Counted from the first letter of the stretch, positions 13,421 to 25,373 are shown. The stretch is DNA of 64,000 nucleotides from Crambe crambe (GCA_963924555.1 OZ004590.1:4952001-5016000), one strand, 5' to 3'. Notes: generated by a model not told the origin, from the sequence alone. Made by a program: numbers and translations.

Positions 13421-14992
13421 CTAGGTCTGTAGGAATCGGATGCTCATTTTATCGTCCAGATCAACTTCTGCTAGTGCCTGCAGTGAATCAACATTGCACA
13501 TCATTCCAGTGGAACCTCCAATAAGGGATAAAAGACTAAAAAATTGATACACAATAAAGAGGACAACCTCTATGTAGGACAAAAGGCTGGGTGAAGTTTC
13601 ATGATAATGTGCAAAATTCCAGAGTAGGAAATGGTATGTATGTGTGGATGCGAAAAAGTTGTTCCCTGTGCAACTGTTACAACACATGGTATGGGTTATG
13701 TTACACACGTCTCCCTCCTCTACCTGTTTGAATTCTTCCATGTTGATGTAGTCGTCTTTGTCTTTGTCTGCTTCTTTAATGGTCCGTCTCACAATTGAAT
13801 TCAACTACATTGCAATGATAGAAGCAACTGTTCCAAATTTCCATCAAAATAGCTTAATCTCACCTGTTGCTTGGGAATGTGTAGTCCAACCATTGATGAC
13901 AGTATCTATATAATAAAGTATAATTGGCAAGTCATAGTGCATAAGAATGGATCAATAGCTCTCTTTCAAAATGTGGCCTTTTGAGCAGTAGTATCACCTT
14001 CCTTAGCTAGCCACAAGCATAACTAGAACAACTGGGCAAAGGTTTTTACTTCCTCTACCACATCACAGTATGTCTGCTAGTGTCTAGAGGTCACCTTTGC
14101 AGGTAGTAAGATTAAATAGTGGAACCTCTCATCGTGGAGACTTTTAGGACTGAAAAAGAGATATGACCTTTGGGGGTGAATCAATACATTTCTTATTGAA
14201 ACGGAAAACAAAAAATGCTGGAGTCCAACAGTTATATCCTCAGAGGTGTTAGCTATGATCTTACATTTTTCAGGTCGTCCTTAGATATTAAACCATCCTT
14301 ATCAGTGTCATAGATTTGAAACACGACTGTACAAAACAGAAATTAAGTGTCAAAAAATCTTAACAGTTAGTTGGTTGTTATTGGCAAGCATTGGCTCACA
14401 CTCTATTTTCTTATCACGTGTATTCATCTCGTGCTCACCACCTTTAGGTGCCTTTTTGAATCGGGCCAGAGTCCTCACAAATTGTCGAAAATTGATACTC
14501 TCCAAGGGCAACCTAGGGTCCTTCCTAAAATGGGTGACACTTTTGATCAGCAGCATGATACAGTCCACACTGAATGGTCCATTGTACATCACTGGTACAT
14601 GAATTGGTGCCTCTCCCTTGCCCCAGTATGAGCTAGACTTTCTCACCACTCACTCATCAGTGAAGAAGGCTTCTATTATCCTTGTCCCTAGTGGATTTAC
14701 AGCCAACTCTGGAATCAGCATCAAGTCTTCCCGGCTGTAAAATACAATGTAGGAATGAACTTTCTATAGAACTGCAGTAGTGGTACACACGTACATTAAG
14801 TAGCCTTTGCTTCTCTTGTCCAAGTGTGCAAATCTTGAATACAGTCTTCTGATTTGAGACTCTGTGACTAATTCATAATGCATAGTCTTCCATGGTCACT
14901 GGTACTATAGATGTGGAGATCGACTTACAGCCAGTTTCTTCGTGAATTTGTAGGTAGTCCTCCTCAGTCAGAAAAGTATTAATATTCCCCAT
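13421..14992 (-). CDS. CHP: Calcineurin B homologous protein (CHP)-like EF-hand protein
   Basis: CHP proteins are N-myristoylated EF-hand regulators that bind Na+/H+ exchangers and inhibit calcineurin. Exons in transcript order: 14992-14929, 14867-14795, 14734-14654, 14524-14439, 14326-14265, 13905-13864, 13804-13724, 13477-13421. They join in frame to 181 residues. The start MGNINT fits the myristoylation rule (G2, T6). Conserved blocks are SQIRRLYSRF, PELAVNPLGTRIIEAFF, FRQFVRTLARF, FQIYDTDKDG, MVGLHIP, EADKDKDDYI and the ending KMSIRFLQT. EF-hands 1 and 2 lack key ligands, as in the family. EF-3 has Asp at position 12 of its loop, and EF-4 is canonical. The linker between EF-2 and EF-3 is about 14-20 residues shorter than in human CHP1, which has 195 residues. 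The exon-4 donor could be at 14439 or 14442; both keep frame. Calcineurin B is the alternative, but the C-terminus is CHP-like. Confidence 0.9.
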
Positions 14993-15673
14993 CTTGATCG
15001 TGTGAAAGTCGAGGTCAAATATGCCCGCGCGCGCAATGCGCGGGGAAACGCGGGAAATTCAAGTAAGGAAGCCTGTCCAAGAGAAAGTGTAAGCTAGCTA
15101 TGATAGTATCAATTCTGTCTACTAATTCATTCTAGTTGAATTGGGAAGCAAGATTTGAAGCCTACCTACCTAACTGAGAAAGTGTTACTAGAATTGAACT
15201 GGAGGGAAGACTGAAGTATACAAGTGAAAGTGACTTCTGCAAGCATTGCAAGGAGTAGTATTTGAGGTGCAGTATTAATAGACACTATGATAATTTAAAG
15301 CATTGAGGTGAGCAATGTGGTATATAAGTATACCTACTATAGTTACATAGGGTGTACAGCATTTAGTTGCTTATATAAAAGCATTGAGGGCAATGCTGAG
15401 TATACATTACAGCTTATGTAGTAGATATTAAAGCATTTATCTACTGAAACCTGAAGCTCTGAAAAAGAGGAAAACCTACATAACAAACAACAAGAGTCCA
15501 CTATTCAGACGGGAACCTGTATCATTATCAAAACAGTCACTAAGGTACCTGAATTTGTGATAATTTGAATTGGCCAATCAAGCAAGGCTAATAGTGCACA
15601 CATCAAATTTGTATTGAGATTACTGTGTGTGTATATCCAGCTAAAATTTATTGAGTTGCACAACACATTTAGC
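14993..15673. promoter_or_regulatory. CHP 5' flank and spacer to MACROD
   Basis: A GC-rich patch at 15025-15056 (CCCGCGCGCGCAATGCGCGG) lies about 35 bases upstream of the CHP ATG and is the likely promoter or 5' UTR core. The rest to 15673 is AT-rich, with a repeated word (AAAGCATTGAGG at 15297 and 15379). I see no other gene here. Confidence 0.5.
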
Positions 15674-18600
15674 TCATGAAATGTCCATTTTTTCATTTTC
15701 TTTGTCTTCCTTTTCAGGGTGGCTGGAATCCTCATCATTAGCCGGATTAGAAGTATCCATGTCCTCACAACCCTCCTCCTTCTTGTCCTTCTCCACTGTC
15801 GAATCTTCATTTTTCACCATTTTACTCGCTGCAATACGATAATAGGAGTATCAAATTTAGTTCCACCAACAGTAGCTGGCATTCTTCATAGCTATCAATT
15901 ACCATGTATGATGGAACCCCTCTAAAATTAATGCGGACTCCTGGAACACAAAAACCTCTATATCCAGGACACTTTCTGGGATCCCTCTGCAAAATGTATC
16001 TATTCACCCCCTGAATCCGAGGGTGCATCCTTAACTACACATTTAGAGGTTCTACTGTAAAGTGCAATGATTATTGTGTAGTTTAGACTTGCCAGGCTCA
16101 GTTAGGCTGCGAGAGAGACTAGCAGGTTGGTCTACCCCTCCTCCAGAGTTGCTGCCAGAGTTCTCCTTCTCTTCCTCCTCTTTCTCCTTAGGTTTTTCGA
16201 TAGGTTTTGCTGCTTCACTACTATCAGCAACAATTTCCTCATTCTTGGGTGGCTTCAATTCACAACCATTGCCTTCACCACTACCTGCTACCTCTTTCTC
16301 AGTTGGACTTGATTCACTAGTTGTATCTGCTTCCGATATCTTAGGGACATTTTTCACTTCCTTGTTCTCACCACCATCGACACCACCATCCACCATACCT
16401 GCGCTTGCATCCTCTCGAGGAATTGGACTCTTCTCATGATGTTCTTTGGCTGCTGACTCATCACCTTTACCACTTTCAGCTGCCCTGGTCTCTGCTGCCC
16501 TGGTCTCCGCTGGAGGAAAGTAATGGAAAAGCTTCTGGCGATATATTTTGTAATCCTTCTCAAGAAAAACACAGAATATGATTCTATCAATCTGGAGATG
16601 AGAATGAGAGAAGTACTATCATAATATAGATGATACTATTATGAAAGGGGCATGGCTTAAATGAGGGGGAGATGATACTATTATGAAAGGGGGATGGCTT
16701 AAATGAGGGGGAGATGATACTATTATGAAAGGGGGATGGCTTAAATGAGGAGGAGATGATACTATTATGAAAGGGGCATGGCTTAAATGAGGGGGAGATG
16801 ATACTATTATGAAAGGGACATGGCTTAAATGAGGGGGAGATGATACTATTATGAAAGGGGCATGGCTTAAATGAGGGGGAGATGATACTATTATGAAAAG
16901 GGCATGGCTTAAATGAGGGGGAGATGATACTATTATGAAAGGGGCATGGCTTAAATGAGGGGGAGATGATACTATTATGAAAGGGGCATGGCTTAAATGA
17001 GGAGGAGATGATACTATTATGAAAGGGGCATGGCTTAAATGAGGGGGAGATGATACTATTATGAAAGGGGCATGGCTTAAATGAGGGGGAGATGATACTA
17101 TTATGAAAGGGGCATGGCTTAAATGAGGGGGAGATTATGAAAAGGGCATGGCTTAAATGAGGGGGAGATGATACTAGGCATGGTTTAAATGAGGGGAAAA
17201 GTACTTGCCTTGTCAGCATTTTTCTCTAGCCACTCGCGAGTGATGGTAAGAGCTATATCAGCTGCTTCATTGTTGGGGTAGCCATATATTCCTGTTGCTA
17301 TGCAACAGAAAGCCTGCAGCAGTTAACAAACACTTCAACCAGTTATAGCAGAGAGCAAACACAATTACTGTTACAGTATACTCTTACCACAGACTTGATG
17401 TTATGTTCCAACACCAGCTCGTAACAACTCTTATAACATCCCTCCAGCTTGTCTCTCTGTTGTCGCATTGGGCCAACAGTGTGTAGAATATCTGTACAAC
17501 ATGTGTAGTGAGTATTCATACATACAAAATATATTATAAGAACCCAAAATTCAATTATTGCTACAGAATTGTGAACAAAGGGAGGGTTGAATGACTATAA
17601 TTTACGTTCCTCCGGTTCCATATGGTGGGTGGTTAAAGCCACAATGCTTTGCATTTCCCTGGCATCTGATCATGAGAAGCAAGTGCTAGCAACCTCCTGG
17701 AGGCATGCTACGAGTTTAGGACATGCATACATACACCTGTCCTGTCCTGTTGTATTGCAAGCCCCCCCTCCCCCCAAAAGGGGGGCAGCAAAGTCAAGTT
17801 GACATACAATACACACACACATACTCTTTGCTGGTAGACGATGTCCTGAAGTGATTTTCGTCTGACCCGTTTCACACCCATTGAGAACGAGACATTCATC
17901 ATAGAGTGAATTGCCAGCAGCATTGTGTATGGCCCCATCGACCCCGCCCCCTCCTAGCAAGGAGGAATTGGCAGCATTTACAATGGCATCAATTTCCAAT
18001 CTTGTTATGTCTCCTCGCCACAATGATATCTTCTGATCCAAAATGGGAGAATGGCTGTACTCATCGGTTGTTGGTTTAGGTTTCTTTACTGTTCACAATA
18101 ATATAATCATGTGTATGTGTGCCATCATCACTATAGTGAGACCCCTTACCTATTTTCTTCCTCGTGTCAGCCCATGTTTCTATCTCCTTAAGAGTGATGT
18201 AGCGGGACTTACACTTGTAGAGTTTACGTTTCTCTTCCAGGGTTAACTTTTCATAGAAGTGACGATCTAATAGCATACCACTTCACATCATTCAATAACA
18301 ATTGAAAACAACTTACCTCTGGGAGGTTCTCGTGAGAAAAATCTGGTTATACTCCCCATTAGTCCTCCTCTTCCCTTATTTCCTCCGTCTCTATGCTCAA
18401 TTCTTCTTTCTCTATCTCTATCTTCACCTTTCCCATCTTCTTTTCTTCCTGGACCAAGTTCCTTGGCTTCATCCTCTTTCTTTCTCTCCTCCTTCAATTT
18501 TCCTGCTTTATTACTTTCAGCACCACTTTGGTCCTTTGCACAGTCCTTCCCCTCCACCTCCTTACTAACGACTGAAGACTCGCTCCCTGCTTCAGGAAGT

Positions 18601-19010
18601 GATATGGCTGGAGGCTGTGGGGTGCCACCAGCACCTTCTGCACAGTCCTTCCCCTCCACCTCCTTAGTAACGACTGAAGACTCGCTCCCTGCTTCAGGAA
18701 GTGATGTGGCTGGAGGCTGTGGGGTGCCACCAGCACCTTCTGCACAGTCCTTCCCCTCCACCTCCTTACTAACGACTGAAGACTCGCTCCCTGCTTCAGG
18801 AAGTGATATGGCTGGAGGCTGTGGGGTGCCACCAGCACCTTCTGCTGTGGTGCACGCTGACATGCTGGGCTTATGGGTTCGCAGAGCTTCCCCGTATTTC
18901 AACGTCCTAAAAGGTAACTGGCAAAGCACGAAATACGCGGTGCAAGAATGATAACTTCGAAGTTCCCTTGCGCAAACTAGAAAGCACTTGACAAAGAAAG
19001 AACTCATCAA
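15674..19010 (-). CDS. MACROD: MACROD-type macrodomain ADP-ribose hydrolase
   Basis: MACROD enzymes remove ADP-ribose from acidic residues of proteins and deacetylate O-acetyl-ADP-ribose. Exons: 19010-18317, 18266-18150, 18088-17825, 17491-17388, 17313-17209 (GC donor), then 16591 into an acidic region. The macrodomain (about residues 283-455) has all hallmarks: LEVDAIVNAAN-like VNAANSSLLGGGG, the catalytic VDGAIH, GHRLPAK, ILHTVGP, TGIYGYP and the end FLEKDYKIYRQKLFHYFP. The upstream helix (RHFYEKLTLEEK) matches MACROD1. The N-terminus MMSSFFVKCFLVCARELRSY is basic and hydrophobic and could be a mitochondrial presequence (inference). Three 34-residue repeats follow. The last exon is unsettled. 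The frame can stop at 16052 (607 residues), or splice to 15828-15674 or 15824-15674, which adds a Lys/Glu-rich tail ending KMDIS. Donors at 16120 or 16089 each give an open frame. Confidence 0.9.
15909..16057. mobile_element. TA-flanked short inverted-repeat element
   Basis: The left end TGATGGAACCCCTCTA and the right end TAGAGGTTCTACTG are imperfect inverted repeats, with TA immediately outside both (15907-15908 and 16058-16059). It is about 150 bases long and non-coding. Interior words (GGACACTTT, CCTCTATAT) recur in related copies. TA target duplication and CAGT-like ends are typical of Tc1/mariner-derived MITEs. It overlaps the end of the MACROD open frame, so one terminal reading of MACROD runs into it. 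Confidence 0.6.
16626..17196. repeat. 42-base minisatellite filling a MACROD intron, about 13 copies
   Basis: The unit GATGATACTATTATGAAAGGGGCATGGCTTAAATGAGGGGGA recurs every 42 bases from 16629, with a shortened copy near 17130 and a decayed last copy. Because 42 is divisible by three, the reverse strand has a 210-codon open frame of a repeated 14-residue peptide. It lies wholly inside an intron and is not taken as a gene. Confidence 0.95.
18540..18845 (-). repeat. Three in-frame 102-base repeats in MACROD exon 1
   Basis: Residues 56-157 of MACROD are three 34-residue copies starting AEGAGGTPQPPA and ending EVEGKDC, nearly identical at DNA level. They are Pro/Gly/Ser/Glu-rich, so probably disordered. 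High identity suggests recent or ongoing unit turnover. Confidence 0.95.
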
Positions 19011-19139
19011 CGTACGTATGGCTATGGTAAGGGGTCGCTATCACCAAAAATATGTTATGCGTAGCTAAGCTAGCTAGCGAAGCCTATTTGTTTTGCCCAT
19101 CCTTTTCCAAGGTTGAATTTGTTTTGTTGACACATTGTT
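19011..19139. promoter_or_regulatory. Divergent promoter between MACROD and DESI2
   Basis: Only 129 bases separate the start codons of MACROD (minus) and DESI2 (plus), so both 5' UTRs and the core promoters must fit here or overlap the coding ends. No TATA box is obvious. The palindrome-like stretch TAGCTAAGCTAGCTAGCGA lies near 19060-19080. Confidence 0.7.
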
Positions 19140-20442
19140 ATGGAACGAAGTGAAGAGGACAGAGAATCATTGGATGCCCTGTTCGATAAAATAGAGCTCC
19201 TCTCATCGGACAGAAAAGACGACCAGAGAGTTCTATCAACAGACTCTGAAGTCAGAGTCAATATCTATGACATGGTAATGATAATTTATTTAGCAAGCTT
19301 ATAATTGTGGTTTTGTGTCATTATAGATTGGGATTAATAGCTACATATCATACCTTGGCATAGGGGCTTTTCATAGTGGAGTAGAAGTGTATGGAAAGGG
19401 TGAGTTATTGATCCATGTAGCCTAGATGTCTACCTGGTAACAAGTTATAAACTTTGTTATAACTATTGAGTTTGCCAAAAATAATAACATGCCTCATTCC
19501 AAGGCTCCGAGGCAAAATAAATTATCCATTCTTCAGTACAATTTTTTTCCTCAAGAAGGTGTGAAATCTTTAGTAAAAAGTGTCAAATTCGTAGAATATG
19601 CATATGGAGGACACCCATATTCCTACACTGGAGTGTACAACATGGTGCCCAGACATCAAGAGAGCATCAACCCACAGGGAGGGGTGTGCTTTAGACAGTC
19701 CCTTCGCATGGGCTACACCTCCTTGTCGCTGACCGAGGTTGTAGATCTAGTCCAAGCCCTGGGAATGGAATACAATGGAAATGTCTACCATATCTTCCAC
19801 AAGTGAGTATGTATGTATGTATGTATGTATGTATGTATGTATGTATGTATATATGTATCCACTCTCCACCTCTCTTTATGGTGTGAACACCTTTGGATTA
19901 GAATGTGAACTTTACTCTATTGTGAAGCACTAGCTTTAGGACTGGGCCTTATGTGGACACCTTAATCTGTACCTTGAACATGGAAATACTGAACCTCATC
20001 TTTAATATTAATTTGCTTTATAGGAATTGTAATCACTTTGCCTCAGAACTTTGTTATGTGAGTTCATTCTAATTCTAAGAAAAATTCCGATTTTACTCTG
20101 CATCTCTACCCAATTATAGAAACTATGTGGCAAGCACATTCCTCATTGGGTGAACAGACTGGCCTACATCAGTTCATGGGTGCCCTTCGTCATTACGTGC
20201 TTACCCCCCAGCTGGATAACTCCTGGAAATCCCTCAGAAGAGGAGCAGGAGAGAGGGGGGGAAGGGGAGAGCAAGAGAGCCACTTTTCCTTATTTCTATT
20301 CCATCTCACAGAGCAAATGTAAGTAGTGGGTGACCAATTGACTTCTTGTACTGTTTACATGTATTTCATTCTAGTCCCAGGATTGGAACCAAACTCTACT
20401 GATTCAGAGGAACGGAATGCAAACAGGTCATCATCAGAGTAA
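19140..20442 (+). CDS. DESI2: DESI2-type PPPDE deubiquitinase/deSUMOylase
   Basis: PPPDE-family thiol isopeptidases remove ubiquitin or SUMO. Exons: 19140-19274, 19327-19399, 19595-19802, 20024-20057, 20120-20318, 20375-20442, all in phase, giving 238 residues. The catalytic pair is visible: His in [13 protein letters not shown] and Cys in [12 protein letters not shown]. The block [17 protein letters not shown] and the C-terminal [20 protein letters not shown] are characteristic of DESI2 rather than DESI1. An N-terminal extension of about 40 acidic, Ser-rich residues precedes VNIYDM, where human DESI2 starts almost at once. The last two exons encode a Glu/Ser-rich tail. The start is the first ATG after the divergent promoter. 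Family assignment is firm; substrate preference is not visible. Confidence 0.94.
19806..19852. repeat. GTAT tetranucleotide microsatellite at a DESI2 donor
   Basis: GTAT/ATGT repeats start at the donor site itself (exon ends 19802, intron GTGAGTATGTATG). Confidence 0.9.
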
Positions 20443-20722
20443 CTTGTCCCTCAACAGAATACATAATCGCCATATTTATTTTCATTACATTCAGTTTTTA
20501 AAAATAACATTCAAGAATATAATTCATTACACAATACCTATCAATTGCAAATACTGTTATGTGTGATAATGTGTCAAGTTATTCTCTGTATAAAAACTGG
20601 ACAAAAAAAAAACTACATATAAATTTTAAAATGACTGATGCAAGATTGGCAAACAAGAATGCATGTAAAACATTGTAACACAAAAAAAATTTTTATCATG
20701 GAAAAATACACCCTATCGATTA
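20443..20722. other. Tail-to-tail spacer between DESI2 and MLK
   Basis: AT-rich 280 bases holding both 3' ends. On the minus strand an AATAAA (plus-strand TTTATT at 20475-20480) lies about 245 bases after the MLK stop and is the best poly(A) signal candidate for MLK. No clear signal is seen for DESI2. Confidence 0.5.
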
Positions 20723-23700
20723 TTAGTGATGACCACCAATGTTCCACATGTTCTCAAAATTAAAATTTATCATGGTGGCTTCATCCACGTTAGCTTGTAA
20801 GTCAATCAAGCTGCTGGTAGTGGAGTTATTATCACTATCTGTTATGTACATACTCCCAAAGTCTTCGTCGAAAGAAAGAGCTCTCATGCTCTGCACAGAT
20901 CCTGTGGGAGAGGTGCCCCTTTGCCAGTGACAGTCGTGAGAGGTTCTTGGTGAAGGTGGTCTGGACGATGGAGCACTAATAGTTTGAAACATCATATCTT
21001 TGGATGGCATCGATACTACTTTGGTGGATGCCTTCGGTCGAGGGCGTGCGATGCTCACACTCGGGTGGACGGAATCATTTTTTGAAGTGAGAGATTGCTT
21101 TGGGGATATTGAAGATGGAGGTGAAACAGACTCAGAACCGGACAGCTTCGACGTAGTGACTGGTCCCATCCATATAGTTGTGTCCATTGAGTTCCGATGA
21201 TGGCGATGGGTAGCAACTGGAGTGGGCGTGGGAGAGGTGGAGATGCCCCCTGCTGTGCACTTTGACCCATAATAGAGAAGAGAGTCTTGTGATATGCTAG
21301 ATCGGAGGGCAAGGGGGTCAAATTCTGCCGTTATGTTGTCCTTTGCACTTGGCAGTCGACTCCGACACATTGGAAGGTGCATTGGAGAATCCAATTCGAT
21401 CATAGGATGGGTCTCACTGCTATTAGAATGCCCCGAGGCGTCAGAGCAAGTCAAGCTGTCCTTGCCCGAGTCGTACTGGGTCGTGTTGAAGTGTTTTAGT
21501 GGATGCTCAGCAGGGGTGAGGGTGACGCTAGGGCTGCCAGGACTGTTACTGTCTTTTGAAGGGAGCCTGTTCTTGGCGTTGTTGTAGAGACCCAAGTGGG
21601 CTGGTTTCATGAGGGGGAGGGAGGAGGTAGTGGCCACGAGGGTGGAGAGGGGAGAAGTGGAGGGCTGTGACGAAGAGCTGGAGGAGGAAGAAGCTGTTCC
21701 TTTGACAGGAGATACTGCAGTAGCGGAAAGAGTAGAGAGTTTATAATACTGTGGAGCGGTTGACACATCATATTACATATTAGGGGTAATATCCAATTAT
21801 AAGGAAGGGGAAATAAGCGTGTTCAAAAAACGAAAAACAAATAACTTTGAAAGTATGTATTCACACATGCAAGTCAACAACTAAATCACAAGGAGTTGTA
21901 TTATTGGGTAAAAACCTGTACAATGATTTATAATTACTTACTGTACGAAGGCAGGAGCAGCTGTTGATGAGGGGAATCTGTTCTCAAGTCCGACCAAGAT
22001 CTCTGACGGGATTTCTTTGCCATCTCCCTCTTGAGACTACTGGTGCCAAGGTTGGGCAGCACCTGCTGGGAGGGTCCCTGTGGAGGGAAGAACTGTTGCT
22101 GCGCTATGACGGGTTGGCATCGGTTGTGGTTGGGAGAACTTGGCACGGAACCACGTCTGGGCTGTGCGTTCTCCGAGGATGTATCCACAGAGAGGAAATC
22201 TGCACCTGGGGGAGATATCAAAAATGTGAGAATTGTAAATCTGTTGACAAGAAGAATGAAAACACAATCTTGTGCAAAGGAATGATCATCACCCCCACCT
22301 CACCCCCCATCATCTGATGCTGTGCTTCAGGGTGTTTGGGCAGAAGTTCTGTGGTTGCATCACTAACATTTTGCCAGTAACAGTTACAAACCAGTGATGA
22401 CATTTACTGTAAGTAGTATGACTAACAAAACCACTTTTAGTGAAATCCCAATGAATACCAAAACAGAGTTTCAATATAAGGTCTTTGATCCTATTCATTT
22501 CCTCATAAATATTGTTTCTATGGAGAATTGCACTCCCCCTTGCCATGTCTTGGGGGCAGAAATTTATCTAAAGTTGTGACTGGCGGAGAATGCAGCACAC
22601 AGCGGCACTTGGCAGCAGCTGGTTGGGAAAGGACATAATGGGAGGTAACCGTGTGCGTGTCATGAGAATTAAACGCAGCCATCACATCAAGAGAGAAACA
22701 CTGAAACCAGGAAGCTTTGAAAATGGGATGGATACACCATTAAGTAAGACAGGCATGCAAGCAAGTTTTTGTTACGTCTGGAATTCAATTAAGCAAAACC
22801 TCAACCAAAACTCATATAGTTATGCACACATACCTCTGTATTCGTCCGAGCTTCCCCTCTGGTGATGCCTTTTGATCGGACACTCATTGCTGAGGACCAG
22901 ACTCATCTTGTGACTGAAGTCACCAGGCATGTCCATGGATGATGGATCAGTAGCACGTCTCTTCGACAGCTGCTTCTTCTCCTCACCTCCCAGAGAGGTG
23001 ATCCGTCGTATGGCTCGAATGCTCTCTACTTTACTCGGAAGGGGACTGTCCATTTTTTTGATGCTGCTCTCGTTGCCCCACAGTTTTCTGATCAATCTTC
23101 GAATGGAGAATGGACGAAGACGTGGCGGTCGAACAAGCTGTACATCTTGTTTTTGTTGTTGTCGTTGCTGCAGTAGCTGTTGTTGTCGTAGTAACAATTG
23201 TTGTTGTTGTTGTTGTTGTTCTTGGTGAGAATCGGGAACAGAAAGGGATTTGTGTGGATGTGGTTTTGCTGTCAAGTCGTTATCCACTTCCTCCTCCTCT
23301 TTCTTCTCATTGTACACCTGACGAATCAGACGATCCAATTCCTCCGCCTTTTTGCGTATCTCTCTCTTCTCTTCTTCCAGCTCCCTCCTCTTCTGTTCCT
23401 GTTCAGAGATTCTCTCCTGTAAGATTTGCTCACGCTTCTGTAACTCCTGGAGAAAGAGAGAAAAAATAATTAAAGAATGATGTAATGGAAATTGCATTAT
23501 AGGACATGTAAACGTTTCCTTGACCTCAAATTCCCAAATAAAAGTCTTGCTAATGGCATTCATAGCTCAAAAGGTATTTCCTGGTTCCTGAATTATACAG
23601 CTGAGAGAAATGACCAAAATAATTGTGCAATGCTAACACATACTCCATGCATGTAACATACTACAACATACATGTTCCATGTATAACATGCATGTTCCAT

Positions 23701-25297
23701 GTATGTACTACATATAAATGCATGTGACTGTGATATCCCCCTGTACTCTCTCACGTACATGCTCCATTTTCTTAAGCTCCACGAATTTCTTCTGTATCTC
23801 GTCTCTCCAGGTGCTCTGCATAGTGAGGAACTCCTGGTCACTCAAGTCCGAGAAGAACTCAGAGTCTTCCAAGTTCTTGATATCCATGAGAATGTCTTCA
23901 AAGGAAGGCCTTTCTACATGGTCACGCCTCCAGCAAGCTGTAAGGGGAGAAATGTATATTGTCATTTATATTATGTCAGGATGAATTCTAATTAGAGGAG
24001 TGTATTCTAATACGTCAAAAGAATGAATTCTATAATTAGAAGAGTGTATTCTAACAAATTCCAATTAGGAGTGCACATGTGTTCTAATTGGTACAACTGG
24101 GAATGAATTCTGGGAGTGCATTCTAATTAGAGGTATTGAATTTTCTAATTAGAGGAATGTAGGTACAGATGAAACAATTCTGATTAGAGGAATACAGTCA
24201 TGTATTCTAATTAGAGGTACAAGAATTAGGTGTGCATTCTAATTAGAGATAAGTGGGTAGTTAGAGGACTGGGTCATGATTATGGATGACAAATGGGTAG
24301 ATAATGATAATCACCATAATTGGTCACTGAGTCATCCATTATTTCAGCTCCCAATAATATGATATCACTTTTTTGTTTGGGTATATTTCACTTGTACAGG
24401 AGGTGAGGGGGGTTTTAAATGAGCGCCTTTTTAAGTGGGAGGTTGCATACATCTAACTTCCAGCCCGATCGATCATAGCTGGTTTAACATATGGTTGCCA
24501 TGGTAAGGTTTAACGATTACATGTCCCCCATAATAATGAGGATGCAGTCACAAAACTAGACAAAATACAAAATGATGTGATTACACTCTGTGCTCTAACT
24601 GTCACACATAATACATAATATGAAGATCAGTTCCATTTTACCCCACCCTCTCATCATCCTATACGCACAAAACTCCTATCAGGTTTCCATTACGACTGTT
24701 AGTGCAAAAAGCTTATCAATTTCATATGCAGCTGCTATTAAAAGTACTCTTTCTATATAACTGGGAAACCAGAAGCATTTCCTTAACTCTAAGGCTTTCA
24801 TGGCTATCGTATTCTGGTTTGAAGAAAACCAAACCGGTATTAATTGGTTAATGAGTGTATACACTTTACTCAGCAGGAAGAGTGGGAAGATGCTTTCAAG
24901 AACATGATCATAACAGAGTTGTTGTTGTTATTGTGTTGGTCCAAACTGTAAGGGAAGGTATAGGTAGTGGGCCACAAAGCTGACTGTAGATCCTGAAGTG
25001 ACCACACAGTCCGGATATGGCTATAGACGGTACTAATTAAGGGGGTACCACCACCAGACCCCATAGCAATGGAGTGGTGCACATAACACTACTAAGACCA
25101 GCTAAGAAAAAAGATAACAGCAATCAGAACTGTGGCACTCTTACAAGTTAATTGACCTAATTCTTCCTTTTCTCATGATTCTAGAAATAATGGGAGAAGG
25201 AATTGTTATCATGCGGGATCACTGTCATTGCCACAGCAATACCTCTCTAAAGAAAATAGGATTCCGGGATTTTTATATTTCCTAGAGAAGGGATTTC

Positions 25298-25373
<76 letters not shown>

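Noticed and set aside
14861-14867. Alternative CHP exon-2 acceptor after CACAG
   Set aside because: It would create an in-frame TAG at the junction; the acceptor AATTAG four bases upstream gives GFTESQIRRL, which fits the family.
16587-17219. Minus-strand 210-codon frame with a repeated 14-residue peptide
   Set aside because: It is the 42-base minisatellite inside a MACROD intron, bounded by exons that splice across it in frame.
18463-18951. Plus-strand 162-codon frame opposite MACROD exon 1
   Set aside because: It is antisense to the repetitive coding exon, is shadowed by the 102-base repeat, and has no domain.
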